Part shown: positions 1 to 9,624 of the stretch, piece by piece
How the letters are laid out: every line of letters starts with the position of its first letter
Numbering within the stretch: the stretch's first letter is position 1
DNA from: an uncultured bacterium
GTDB taxonomy: Bacteria; Bacillota_I; Bacilli_A; Erysipelotrichales; Erysipelotrichaceae
NCBI GenBank assembly: GCA_903919545.1
Contig: CAIXIN010000056.1
Location: 1 to 53,104, forward strand
Length of the DNA: 53,104 nt
Direction: 5' to 3'
Position numbers and translations under genes: made by a program
Notes under the pieces: model-generated
What the model was told of the DNA's origin: nothing
What the model saw: only the letters and a program-made list of their open reading frames with translations
Databases searched by the model: none

Positions 1-2
1 AT

Positions 3-692
3 GCAACTTTGGAAATGTTATCTGTTATTGCATTAACAGCTGCCAAAAATTCAAGGTTACCTATAGCAATCATACTTGATCACGGAAAAAATATGGATAA
101 CATTTTAAAATGTATAGAATTAGGTATTTCCGTTATGGTTGATGGATCTCATTTACCATTTGAAGAAAACATAGCACTAACAAAGAGAGTCGTTGAAATA
201 GCTCATGCTGCAGGAGTTTCGGTAGAAGGAGAACTTGGATCTATCGGTGGCACTGAAGACACTGATGAAGAAATCATGGGCAACATGACTGATCCAGTTT
301 TCGCAAAAGAGTTTGTAGATAGAACGGGAATAGATGCATTAGATGTTGCAGTAGGAAATATTCATGGGAAGTATATAAAACCACCTGTACTTGATTTCGA
401 TCGCCTGCAAAGAATTAAAAATTTAGTAAATGTACCTTTAGTCCTTCATGGTGGTAGTGACTTGCCACTTGATATAAGTATTAGGGCTATAAATATTGGT
501 ATTAAGAAGTTTAATATTGGGACTGATTTGAAATATGCAATGAGTGAAAGTTTACGTTCAATACTAAACATGCATCCAATGCCTTTCCAACCTCAACATA
601 CATTCGGTATTGCACGTGAAGCGGTTAAGAATGTTGCAATAGGTAAAATTCATATTTTTAAAAACAACCAAGAATTGGAGAATCTCAAATGA
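3..692 (+). CDS. Class II fructose-bisphosphate/tagatose-type aldolase, 5' truncated by window edge
   Basis: Frame is open to the window edge; motifs ILDHGKN, GELGSIGGTEDT, DALDVAVGNIHGKY, LVLHGGSDLP, INIGIKKFNIGTDLK are typical of class II aldolases (FbaA/GatY/KbaY). Confidence 0.9.
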   Translation, partial: ATLEMLSVIALTAAKNSRLPIAIILDHGKNMDNILKCIELGISVMVDGSHLPFEENIALTKRVVEIAHAAGVSVEGELGSIGGTEDTDEEIMGNMTDPVFAKEFVDRTGIDALDVAVGNIHGKYIKPPVLDFDRLQRIKNLVNVPLVLHGGSDLPLDISIRAINIGIKKFNIGTDLKYAMSESLRSILNMHPMPFQPQHTFGIAREAVKNVAIGKIHIFKNNQELENLK

Positions 693-1180
693 GAACAGCA
701 AAAGAAATCTTCTCAAACCTAATTCAAATAGGCATGATTACTGATGATGCTGAAAAAACATTGGAAAACCTTGAAAAAACTCTTGGGATCGGTCCATTTA
801 GAGTTGTGGAATACCCACCAAAGGATGAAATCGATTGCAAACGATTTGTAAATCAAATGCCGTCTAATTTTACTGGTAAATTCTGTTTCTTCAACTTTGG
901 AAACATAGAGTTCGAGGTTATTCAACCAACTGGTGGAGAAAATATATGGTCAGAATTTTTAAAGATGAACAATGGACCAGGTTTGCATCATTTGAAGTAT
1001 ATGATTCAAAGTCATGAAGAAGTACATGAACATTTTGAAAAACTAGGTATCAAAGAGATTCAAAGTGGTGCAAGTGTTGGTTTAAACAAAGGAAGAGTTT
1101 GGGCTTATTACGATACTTATGAAACGTTGGGGTTTTATACTGAAGTAATGAATGAAAAAAAGCATGAGGAGAACATATGA
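689..1180 (+). CDS. VOC (glyoxalase/bleomycin-resistance) superfamily protein
   Basis: ORF 163 aa; IQIGMITDDAEKTLENLEKTLGIGPF and GPGLHHLKYMI resemble glyoxalase/methylmalonyl-CoA epimerase-like VOC domains; overlaps upstream stop. Confidence 0.75.
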   Translation: MRTAKEIFSNLIQIGMITDDAEKTLENLEKTLGIGPFRVVEYPPKDEIDCKRFVNQMPSNFTGKFCFFNFGNIEFEVIQPTGGENIWSEFLKMNNGPGLHHLKYMIQSHEEVHEHFEKLGIKEIQSGASVGLNKGRVWAYYDTYETLGFYTEVMNEKKHEENI

Positions 1181-2019
1181 AGCTAGGTTTATCAGTATCA
1201 ACTTTCCCTACAAAATTTGGGCCAATTGTCTATAGTTCGAGTTCTTTGGAAGAACTGGATCTTATCCTCTATAAAGTTAGTCGCTTTGGGTATGACGGTG
1301 TCGATCTCTTTATTGATCCAACTACAGAGTCGAAAGCTATTGAAATTAAGAAAATATTCGATAAATATCATTTAGATATCGCAATGCTAATCTGTATTTA
1401 CCTCGCAGATATGGGTGTTAATCTTTCTAGTTTAGATGAGTCTCAACGAAAAAAATCTGTACAGATTTATAGTGATCAGTTTAAAATCGCAAAGATTCTT
1501 GGTGCTAAACTCATGCCGATAGGATTTATTCGCGGAAGAATTGATGTTGCAGATGATAAGGCATCCTATGAACAGAGACTTGCTCTAAGTTTAACTGAAC
1601 TTGTTAAGTCTGCGAAAGAGTATGGAATTACATTATGTATCGAACCAATAAACAGATATGAAATAAACACTCTTATGGGTTTAGATGAGGTTGCAGATTT
1701 TATTAGGAAACAGAATCTTCAAGATATTAAGATTTTACCTGACCTATTTCACATGAATATTGAGGATAAGGATCTTGCTAAAAGCTTAAGAAATGCTGGA
1801 ACAATGGTTGCACATATGCATGTTCCAGACAGTAATAGAAAGGCACCTGGATGGGGTCATACCGATTATGTATCCATACTAAAAGTGCTTATTGACATTA
1901 ATTATCAAGGCTTCTTAACCATCGAGGCTATGCCTTTCGGAAAAGAGGATGAATGCGCTGTTCAAGGAACAACCTATTTAAAATCATTGTTGGAAAACCT
2001 CAAGGGGAAAACGAAATGA
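1177..2019 (+). CDS. Sugar phosphate isomerase/epimerase (AP endonuclease 2-type TIM barrel)
   Basis: MKLGLSVSTFP... CIEPINRYEINTL ... ILPDLFHMNIED ... HMHVPDSNRKAPGWGHTDY: ketose 3-epimerase-like motifs. Confidence 0.85.
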   Translation: MKLGLSVSTFPTKFGPIVYSSSSLEELDLILYKVSRFGYDGVDLFIDPTTESKAIEIKKIFDKYHLDIAMLICIYLADMGVNLSSLDESQRKKSVQIYSDQFKIAKILGAKLMPIGFIRGRIDVADDKASYEQRLALSLTELVKSAKEYGITLCIEPINRYEINTLMGLDEVADFIRKQNLQDIKILPDLFHMNIEDKDLAKSLRNAGTMVAHMHVPDSNRKAPGWGHTDYVSILKVLIDINYQGFLTIEAMPFGKEDECAVQGTTYLKSLLENLKGKTK

Positions 2020-2984
2020 AATCGATTAAATTCTCAGCAGGTTTATGGATTTATGGAATTATTCCTGACAGATATCTTCCATCAGGATATCAAAAGTTAA
2101 TTGATTTGGAGTCAAAACTAGTTGAAGCAAAAGACTCGTTGGGTGTTGAAGCCATTGAACTTCCATATGGTCCAATTCTGAATCTTGAAAATGTTACAGA
2201 GATTGAAAAGATGTTTAAAAAAGTTGGTTTGAAAATAAGTAGTTTAACAGTCAATGTGGTAGGAGATCAGAAATGGGCAAAAGGTTCAATTTCTAATCCT
2301 GATCCTTTGATAAGAGTTCAAGCAAAGCAAATGATAAAAGATGCTATGAAAGCTGCTAAACAACTCCACGTAAAAACTGTTAATTTATGGATGGGTCAAG
2401 AGGGCTTCGATTATCCGTTTGAAGCTGATTACTCAAATCTCTGGCTTTTAATTCAAAATGGACTTACCGAATGTGCTAAGAGTCAACCTGAAATTGAACT
2501 CTGTATCGAGTATAAACGTATGGAACCAAGAGCTAGAAATATCCCTAATTCTGCTACTCAAGCATTGTTATTCGCGATAAACTCGGGTTGCGATAACTTA
2601 AAGGTTACGATCGATATTGGACATGCAATTTTGGGGGGAGAGAATCCAAGTCAATCATTAACATTGCTTAAGGACTTCAATAAATTAGGTCATATTCATA
2701 TAAACGATAATTATGCAGATTGGGATTGGGATATGGTAGCAGGAGTTAATCATTGGTGGCAATTGGTAGAATTCTGTTATCACTTACAAGAAATCAATTT
2801 TGATCAATATGTTGTTCTTGATATATTCCCGTATCGTCAATCTGCAAAGGCAGCTAGCGAGTTATCTATTAAGGGATTTAAGAAGGCTTGGAAGTTAGCA
2901 GAAAAACTAGATAGAAGAATGGTTACTGAAGCACATAAAAATCAAGATGCTCTAACCATATTTAATCAGCTTTTTGAGGATTAA
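2016..2984 (+). CDS. Second sugar phosphate isomerase/epimerase-like TIM barrel protein
   Basis: Start placed at ATG 2016 (ATGA overlap with upstream stop); LCIEYKRMEPRARN, VTIDIGHAILGGENP, HIHINDNYADWDWD motifs. Confidence 0.8.
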   Translation: MKSIKFSAGLWIYGIIPDRYLPSGYQKLIDLESKLVEAKDSLGVEAIELPYGPILNLENVTEIEKMFKKVGLKISSLTVNVVGDQKWAKGSISNPDPLIRVQAKQMIKDAMKAAKQLHVKTVNLWMGQEGFDYPFEADYSNLWLLIQNGLTECAKSQPEIELCIEYKRMEPRARNIPNSATQALLFAINSGCDNLKVTIDIGHAILGGENPSQSLTLLKDFNKLGHIHINDNYADWDWDMVAGVNHWWQLVEFCYHLQEINFDQYVVLDIFPYRQSAKAASELSIKGFKKAWKLAEKLDRRMVTEAHKNQDALTIFNQLFED

Positions 2985-2999
2985 TGCACGGAGGAAAAT

Positions 3000-3455
3000 A
3001 TGCAAACTCAATTCAAGATTATCATCGGATGTGACTTAGCTGCTTTCGATTTCAAAAACAGAGCGATAGCTGAGTTAAAGGCTCGCGGTTATTCGATAAC
3101 TGATATCGGTTGTTGGAGTGCTCTAGCTGGTGATTATCCACCAGTAGCTGAGGAAGTTGCTACAAGAGTTGTGAGTGGAGAATTTGATAAGGGTTTATTA
3201 CTATGTGGAACTGGTCAAGGTGTTGCCATGGCTGCAAATAAAGTCAAAGGAGCTCGTGCAGCACTTTGTTACGACATTTTCCCTGCCATCATGAGTCGTG
3301 AACATAACAACTCGAATATTCTTGCAAGTGGTTGTTGGCTAGTAAGCTTAGAAAAATATCTTGATATTGTAGAAGCCTGGTTATTCGGAAAATACAGTCC
3401 TGGTCGTCATGATGTAAGGATTAATTATATGTTGGAAATGGAAAAAAAGCGTTAA
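3000..3455 (+). CDS. RpiB/LacA/LacB family sugar-phosphate isomerase
   Basis: IIGCDLAAFDFKN, GLLLCGTGQGVAMAANKVKGARAALCYD, REHNNSNILASG motifs; SD aggagg upstream. Confidence 0.92.
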   Translation: MQTQFKIIIGCDLAAFDFKNRAIAELKARGYSITDIGCWSALAGDYPPVAEEVATRVVSGEFDKGLLLCGTGQGVAMAANKVKGARAALCYDIFPAIMSREHNNSNILASGCWLVSLEKYLDIVEAWLFGKYSPGRHDVRINYMLEMEKKR

Positions 3456-3503
3456 TTGACTAAAGACTATTATGCGTTAGAAACTGAAATCTTAGGGGTA
3501 AAC

Positions 3504-4988
3504 ATGAAAGAGCCAATTCTTCAAGTCCGTGGTATATCAAAGATTTTTCCTGGTGTAAAAGCACTGGACAATGTTAGTCTCGATTTATTCGAGGGAGAAG
3601 TTGTCTGCATCGTTGGAGAAAATGGCGCGGGCAAATCGACATTGATCAAATGTCTATCAGGTGTACATATTCCTACTCAAGGCGATATTTTTCTTGATGG
3701 AAAGTTGGTAAATTTTAAAAATCCCTCAGATGCGATAAAAGCTGGAATTAGTGTCGTTTATCAAGAACACAAATTATTTTCTAATCTTACTGTTTCTGAG
3801 AACATATTCTTTGGTAGATTTCCAATGTTGAAGGGTAATTTTATTGATTATAAGAAGTTGAATAAGGACACTGAAAAAATACTAGCCGATCTCGGAATGA
3901 CCATTAGCCCTAAGGATATAGTTTCGACATTGAACACATCGAAATCTCAAATGGTTGAAATTGCTAAAGCATATTCTAGAGGTGCAAGAATTATGATCCT
4001 AGATGAACCCTCAGCTTCAATAACCCAAAGTGAGTTATTAAAATTATTTGAAATCATAAACAATTTGAAGTTGAAAGGGAGATCATTTATATACATTTCT
4101 CATAGACTAAAAGAACTTTATGAGGTTGGTGATAGGGTATATGTCTTCAAAGATGGGGTGAATGTTGGAAGTGACTCAATTGCTAATATTGAAACTAAGC
4201 AAATTATCAAAATGATGGTTGGTAGAGACATTGGAAAGTCATTTAAACCTAAAGATCGGCCTATTGGAAAAGAAATTATGCGCGTTGAAAACATGTCTAA
4301 CAATGTAGTTACCGATTGTAATTTCGTAGTAAGAGAAGGTGAGATTGTCGGCTTTGCTGGATTGGTTGGATCAGGTAGAAGTGAACTTGCAGAATCTATC
4401 TTCGGATATCGGAGAAAAACTAGTGGAAAGGTATTTATTGATGGCATAGAAGTGCAAATTTCCAAGCCGAAAGATGCGATTCGATATGGACTGGGTTTTG
4501 TTACTGAAGATCGTAAGACAACTGGACTCATTTTAAATAAAAGTGTTGGATCTAATATTACCTATCCGATACTTGATAAAATTAGCAAATTCGGTTGGCT
4601 CAATTTTGGAAAAGAAAATGTATTAATAAATGAATCCATAGAAAAGCTAAGGATAAAAACTCCTAGTTCAAAACAGGAAGCTGGAAATTTGTCAGGCGGC
4701 AACCAACAAAAAATCATTCTTAGTAAGTGGTTATTGACTAACTCTAAAATCCTTATTTGTGATGAGCCAACTAAAGGAATCGACGTTGGGACTAAACAAG
4801 AGTTTTATACAATACTTGATGAGCTTACAAGAATGGGTAAAGCTGTAATTCTTATCTCATCGGAATTACCTGAAGTCATCGGATTAAGCAATCGAGTGTA
4901 TGTTATGAGATTTGGGAAAATTGTTACTGAACTTCAGGAACAAGAATTAACTGAAGAGAAGATTGCAGAATACTCTATGAAAGACTGA
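3504..4988 (+). CDS. Sugar ABC transporter ATP-binding protein, duplicated ATPase (RbsA/MglA type)
   Basis: Two Walker A/Walker B/LSGG sets (GENGAGKSTLIKCLSG, LSGGNQQKIILSKWL, LICDEPTKGIDVGTK); start at ATG 3504 preferred over the TTG at 3456. Confidence 0.95.
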   Translation: MKEPILQVRGISKIFPGVKALDNVSLDLFEGEVVCIVGENGAGKSTLIKCLSGVHIPTQGDIFLDGKLVNFKNPSDAIKAGISVVYQEHKLFSNLTVSENIFFGRFPMLKGNFIDYKKLNKDTEKILADLGMTISPKDIVSTLNTSKSQMVEIAKAYSRGARIMILDEPSASITQSELLKLFEIINNLKLKGRSFIYISHRLKELYEVGDRVYVFKDGVNVGSDSIANIETKQIIKMMVGRDIGKSFKPKDRPIGKEIMRVENMSNNVVTDCNFVVREGEIVGFAGLVGSGRSELAESIFGYRRKTSGKVFIDGIEVQISKPKDAIRYGLGFVTEDRKTTGLILNKSVGSNITYPILDKISKFGWLNFGKENVLINESIEKLRIKTPSSKQEAGNLSGGNQQKIILSKWLLTNSKILICDEPTKGIDVGTKQEFYTILDELTRMGKAVILISSELPEVIGLSNRVYVMRFGKIVTELQEQELTEEKIAEYSMKD

Positions 4989-4999
4989 GGAGAAAGAAC

Positions 5000-5983
5000 A
5001 TGAAAAGGATTAGGGAATTTGTGAATAAACTAAATATTCCGGCCTCTGGTTCGCTTATTGGACTAGGGATCGTTATTATTATTGCTTATATTGTCACACA
5101 AGGCCAGTTCTTTGTTACTCAAAATTTGACCAATGTATTTAGGCAAGTAACAATTTTAGGGTTTGCATCATTGGGTATGTGTATTGTTATTTTAACCGGA
5201 AACATAGATTTATCAATCATTGGTAATGTATCTATGACTACGGTTATCACGGCTGTCCTTATGCAAAAAGGAGTATCTTTACCAGTTATAATAATTACTG
5301 TTGCCTTTTCAGGTATGATTGTAGGTCTAGTAAATGGACTCATCTTGAATTTCTGGAAAATTGAATCATTTGTCGTCACTATGGGGATGCAAGTGGTTTG
5401 CTTTGGAATGGCCATGCTTATATCTGATAGTAGAACTGTTGTCGTAGATGGTAATCGTCTACTCGAATACCCCTTTATTACTGGTATATCGCAAATGAAA
5501 TTGACAGTAATACCAGGAGTTCTAGTAGTTCCTGTAATGTTTCTCATTTTACTGGCTTTCTATTTCGCTATGTATATTTTTACAACCAGGACTCGTTTGG
5601 GACGATACATATTTGCGCTTGGTGGAAATGAAGAGGTTTGCTTTATTTCCGGGATTAATGTCTCAACTGTTCGTATCGTAGCGTTTGTTCTGAGCGGATT
5701 AATGGCTTCAATGGCGGGAATATTTATGTTTAGCCGATCAATTGCTGGTGATCCTACGGCAGGAAGTGCTTTAGGGATGTATGTCGTTGCAGCGGTTGTA
5801 GTTGGTGGGACAAAAATGAGTGGTGGTAGAGGGAATGTGCTATTCACAATCATTGGAATATTCGTAATTGGAATCATCAATAATGTTTTAAATCTTATTG
5901 GAGCTCCATATCAGTATCAACAGATTATTCAGGGTATTATCATAATCTCAGCTGTTATAATAAGCAGTCCAAAAAGGAGATAA
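5000..5983 (+). CDS. ABC transporter permease (RbsC type)
   Basis: Hydrophobic; NLTNVFRQVTILGFASLGMCIVILTGNIDLS, ALGGNEEVCFISGINVSTVRI, GGTKMSGGRGNV motifs. Confidence 0.93.
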   Translation: MKRIREFVNKLNIPASGSLIGLGIVIIIAYIVTQGQFFVTQNLTNVFRQVTILGFASLGMCIVILTGNIDLSIIGNVSMTTVITAVLMQKGVSLPVIIITVAFSGMIVGLVNGLILNFWKIESFVVTMGMQVVCFGMAMLISDSRTVVVDGNRLLEYPFITGISQMKLTVIPGVLVVPVMFLILLAFYFAMYIFTTRTRLGRYIFALGGNEEVCFISGINVSTVRIVAFVLSGLMASMAGIFMFSRSIAGDPTAGSALGMYVVAAVVVGGTKMSGGRGNVLFTIIGIFVIGIINNVLNLIGAPYQYQQIIQGIIIISAVIISSPKRR

Positions 5984-6000
5984 TTAGGAAAACTAATTAT
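5980..6000 (+). repeat. Inverted repeat ATAATTAG-gaaaa-CTAATTAT between permease and SBP genes
   Basis: Perfect 8-bp arms read directly. Confidence 0.75.
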
Positions 6001-6014
6001 ACATAGGAGGAAAA

Positions 6015-6944
6015 ATGAAGAGACTTGTAATGCTTGGTTTAGCTTTATTCCTTAGTATTGGCTTAACTGCATGTGCTCCAAAAGAGAAAAAGACTTATGT
6101 TATTGGTATTTCTCAACCATTTATGGGGCATCCAATCCGTAAAGCGGGTCAAATCCTAATTGATGCTTGGGCAAAAGAACATCCAGAAGTTACTGTTTAC
6201 GTAACTGATGGTCAGTTAAATGCTCAAAAACAAATTGCTGACATTGAAGACTTGATGGTAAAGCAAGTTGATATCTTGCTTGTTGCAGCTCATCAATCAG
6301 CGACTTTAGTTGGGGTATTACGTGAAGTGAAGGCTGCTGGAATTCCAATTCTTCCATTTGATAGAGTATTGACGGATGCCTCCGTTCAAGTTGGTTCAGT
6401 CATCAATGATGAATTCACTGGCGGACAAATGTGTGGAGAGTTGATGATCCAAGCTATCGGTACAGGAGACATAGCTGTTCTTGAAGGTCCTGCTGGAAAC
6501 ACCGGTGCAATCTTGAGATATAATGGCTTCCTAAATGCTATTGCAGGAAAAGGTATAAATATCGTTACTTCGCAAGTTGCAAATTTCCAAAGAGTTCAAG
6601 CTGTTGACATTTTTGAAAATATTCTGCAAGCGAACCCAACAATCAAAGCTGTTTTTGCTCAAAACGATGAAATGGCTCTAGGTGTTATTCAAGTCCTAGA
6701 AGCAGCAGGAAGAACAGATATTCTAGTTGTTGGCTACGATGGACAAAAAGATGCTATGGAAGCAGTAATTGCTGGAAAGATGTTTGGAACAGTTCGCAAA
6801 GTTATCGAATTCCCAGCTGCGTTAGATATGGCTCTTGAATACCTAGAAACAGGAAAACTCGTAGATCCAAATGTCTTCTTAGCTCCAATCAAAATTACAA
6901 AAGATAACGCTTCTCAATATTATGATCCTAATGCTGTATTCTAA
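6015..6944 (+). CDS. Sugar ABC transporter periplasmic-type binding lipoprotein (RbsB type)
   Basis: Lipobox LTAC; YVIGISQPFMGHPIRKAGQ, VLEGPAGNTGAILRYNGF, AVFAQNDEMALGVIQVLEAAG, VVGYDGQKDAMEAVIAGK. Confidence 0.93.
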   Translation: MKRLVMLGLALFLSIGLTACAPKEKKTYVIGISQPFMGHPIRKAGQILIDAWAKEHPEVTVYVTDGQLNAQKQIADIEDLMVKQVDILLVAAHQSATLVGVLREVKAAGIPILPFDRVLTDASVQVGSVINDEFTGGQMCGELMIQAIGTGDIAVLEGPAGNTGAILRYNGFLNAIAGKGINIVTSQVANFQRVQAVDIFENILQANPTIKAVFAQNDEMALGVIQVLEAAGRTDILVVGYDGQKDAMEAVIAGKMFGTVRKVIEFPAALDMALEYLETGKLVDPNVFLAPIKITKDNASQYYDPNAVF

Positions 6945-6964
6945 AATAATCATTTAGGTTTAGA

Positions 6965-7004
6965 ATCGGAACGGTTTTACTGCTTATCGTAAAATCGTTC
7001 CGAT
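6965..7004 (+). repeat. Long imperfect hairpin ATCGGAACGGTTTTAC-tgcttatc-GTAAAATCGTTCCGAT downstream of SBP gene
   Basis: 16-bp arms with one G-U-compatible mismatch; not followed by a clean U-tract. Confidence 0.8.
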
Positions 7005-7019
7005 GTTCTTTGGAGAAAC

Positions 7020-8126
7020 ATGAAAACAAAAAACTTAAGCGAATTTCCGATTCAAACAGAACACAATAGAGTACAACGGCTTTATACTGGTGGAAAGTTA
7101 TTGGATCGTTGGCAAAAAATAGCACCAGAAGTTGACAGCATTAAATCAGAGGATTTATTGATCACAACGGTCGAATATATTGGTTCTGGACATCCAGATC
7201 ATAAAGGAGTTAGTCAAGTACGATTACAAACGGGAGAAACTGCTGATTTGCGTACTTTAATTAGTTCCAATCCAAAAGAGTTTCTTGGTTCTAATTTGAT
7301 TAATGATGAAAACAATCCTAAAGTTCTTGTACGAGTAGGAGACAGTAATGTTAGGTTGGTTATTCAATGTCACCCAACAAAAAAAATGGCAAAAAAGCAT
7401 TTTAATATAAACTCTGGAAAGACAGAAGCATGGTATATTGCTGATACTCGGCAAATTGATGGTATTAATCCGCATCTATACTGTGGGTTTAAAACAGGTG
7501 TTACTCGTGAATATTTTAAGAAACTTTTCGAAACTCAAGATATTCAAGGAATGCTCAACTGTATGCATAAACTCGAAGTTAATATTGGTGATATGGTAAT
7601 GATCAAAGCTGGAATGCCACATGCTATGGGTAGTGGTTGTCTTTTTGTAGAAATCCATGAGGCATGCGATTATACAATTCGTGTTGAAAAAAAATACTCA
7701 ACAAAGAAGTTAAACGATTTAGAGATGCATTATGGATTAGGTTTTGAGATTATGTTAGATTTTTTTGATTATACAACATATGACGAGAAGCAAATATATG
7801 AAGTGGTTATGGGCAAATTGACCACTGAAAATGTATACAAGAACTCGAAAATGTACAATTGTTTTAACGAATTGCAATCTGAATTCTTTTGTGTGAAGAA
7901 ACTAGAACTATTTGGTGATTATCCAATGGCCAAGTTTGATGGTCACTATATAATGATTACAATTAAAAATGATATTGAAATTATTGGTGAAGACCAGTCA
8001 TTAGTGGTTAAACAAGGCAATGGAATATTTGTACCTGCGAACACTAAAACTTTCAGTATAAGAGGAAAAGGGGAGATATTGATGGCATTTCCTCCATGTT
8101 TCGAAGAAACCAAGGGGAGCATATGA
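7020..8126 (+). CDS. Class I mannose-6-phosphate isomerase-like cupin protein
   Basis: QCHPTKKMAKKHF, EAWYIADT, MVMIKAGMPHAMGSGCLFVEIHEACDYTIRVEK motifs. Confidence 0.8.
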   Translation: MKTKNLSEFPIQTEHNRVQRLYTGGKLLDRWQKIAPEVDSIKSEDLLITTVEYIGSGHPDHKGVSQVRLQTGETADLRTLISSNPKEFLGSNLINDENNPKVLVRVGDSNVRLVIQCHPTKKMAKKHFNINSGKTEAWYIADTRQIDGINPHLYCGFKTGVTREYFKKLFETQDIQGMLNCMHKLEVNIGDMVMIKAGMPHAMGSGCLFVEIHEACDYTIRVEKKYSTKKLNDLEMHYGLGFEIMLDFFDYTTYDEKQIYEVVMGKLTTENVYKNSKMYNCFNELQSEFFCVKKLELFGDYPMAKFDGHYIMITIKNDIEIIGEDQSLVVKQGNGIFVPANTKTFSIRGKGEILMAFPPCFEETKGSI

Positions 8127-8812
8127 TTTACTCACCTTCACTAGCCTGTGCTAACCAAATAAACTTAGAAAGAGATATTGCTGAACTGGTAAAGTGCGGA
8201 ATCAAATGGCTTCATTATGACATTATGGATGGCCATTATGTTCCTAATCTTTGCTTTAGTTTAGATGGTATAAAAGCAATAAAAAGTAGATTTCCCGAAA
8301 TCGTTATTGATACTCATATTATGGTAACCAATCCTGCTGACTATATTCAAAGGCTATATGAGTCTGGAGCTCAGAATGTAGCGTTTCATTCCGATGCCAC
8401 CAACTTTAGTTTTCGACTTATACAATCAATCCACAGTTTTGGTATGGAAGCTGGGATCGTACTTAACCCATCCCAATCTATATCTTGCCTACTTCCTGTA
8501 ATTAAGGAACTGGATTATGTATTGATCATGAGCGTTGAACCAGGCTTTGCAGGTCAGAAGTTTATAGATCGTACTTATGAAAAAGTTGAGTCCCTAGCTC
8601 AACTTAGAAAAGAACAAGAACTAAATTTCAAAATCTCAGTAGATGGGGGAATTACTCTTGAAGTTGCAAAGAAATTGAAGGTATTCGGTGCTGACATTTT
8701 GATATTAGGTTTTCCAGCAATCTTTAATCAACCTGATGGAATTAGTTCCTCTTTTCTACGTTTTAAAATGAGTATCGAAAGGGAAGGGTCTTATGAAAAA
8801 AATATTTATTAA
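8123..8812 (+). CDS. Ribulose-phosphate 3-epimerase family protein
   Basis: SLACANQINLERDI, HYDIMDGHYVPN, DTHIMVTNP, VLIMSVEPGFAGQKFI, ISVDGGI motifs; start at ATG 8123. Confidence 0.92.
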   Translation: MIYSPSLACANQINLERDIAELVKCGIKWLHYDIMDGHYVPNLCFSLDGIKAIKSRFPEIVIDTHIMVTNPADYIQRLYESGAQNVAFHSDATNFSFRLIQSIHSFGMEAGIVLNPSQSISCLLPVIKELDYVLIMSVEPGFAGQKFIDRTYEKVESLAQLRKEQELNFKISVDGGITLEVAKKLKVFGADILILGFPAIFNQPDGISSSFLRFKMSIEREGSYEKNIY

Positions 8813-9623
8813 TCTTAAGCGATTCGATGTGCCAAAGATATTTGGTGGTCTTAGTTTTACTGATGATGTAAGACATTATGGGGAATTGATCATCCAACCA
8901 TTGGATAAAATTCAACATAATCTACTTGAGAGTATTACTGTTTTTCTCCCAGAAGCCCATTTAATAACTGCTCTAAATACAAAAAAAGAAGACAGCATAA
9001 TTAATATCGGTTGCCAGGGTGTTTTCACTGATGATGTATGCCCTCAAGGAAATTTCGGCGCTTATACAACTCAACGAACTGCTAAAAGCATGAGTGCTTT
9101 AGGTTGTTCATACGTTCTGATTGGGCACTACGAAGAACGGAGGTACTTAACCGAATTAATGCAACAAGTAGGGAAAGTTGAAAAAAGTGTTATATCAGCT
9201 GTTTTGAATCGAGAAGTAAGATTCGCTATTCAAGGTGGGTTAAAAGTATTGTTTTGCATTGGTGAAAGGCTTGAAGAGCAAGAAAACAGAAACCAAGTGC
9301 TACTTAATCAACTCCTTCAAGGACTTCAATACACTGACTTATCGAATGTAACGATTGCATATGAACCGATTTGGGCTATAGGACCTAGGGCAAATCCTCC
9401 AACAAAAGAGATAATCGAAGAGACAGTAAGATTCATAAAGAGTGTGGTAAATTGCCCTGTTGTTTACGGTGGCGGTCTAAAATCGGAAAATGCTGAGATG
9501 TTAAGATCAATAGATATTCTTGATGGTGGTTTAATTGGACTAACACGTTTTGAAGGTAAAATAGGTTACTATCCAGATGAGGCTAATACTATCATTTTGA
9601 AATATCTTGGAGAGGTAAAATAG
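8793..9623 (+). CDS. Triosephosphate isomerase-like protein, atypical (GHYEERR instead of GHSERR)
   Basis: YVLIGHYEERRYL, IAYEPIWAIGPRANPP, VVYGGGLKSENAEML; catalytic-Lys region INLKRFDVP. Confidence 0.87.
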   Translation: MKKIFINLKRFDVPKIFGGLSFTDDVRHYGELIIQPLDKIQHNLLESITVFLPEAHLITALNTKKEDSIINIGCQGVFTDDVCPQGNFGAYTTQRTAKSMSALGCSYVLIGHYEERRYLTELMQQVGKVEKSVISAVLNREVRFAIQGGLKVLFCIGERLEEQENRNQVLLNQLLQGLQYTDLSNVTIAYEPIWAIGPRANPPTKEIIEETVRFIKSVVNCPVVYGGGLKSENAEMLRSIDILDGGLIGLTRFEGKIGYYPDEANTIILKYLGEVK

Positions 9624-9624
9624 T

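Noticed and set aside
4118-4531. Minus-strand ORF of 137 aa inside the ABC ATPase gene
   Set aside because: Fully antisense to a confident CDS with low-complexity S/T/P-rich translation; shadow ORF.
5119-5880. Minus-strand ORFs (142 and 106 aa) inside the RbsC-type permease
   Set aside because: Antisense shadow ORFs rich in Thr/Ile/Pro caused by codon bias of a membrane protein gene.
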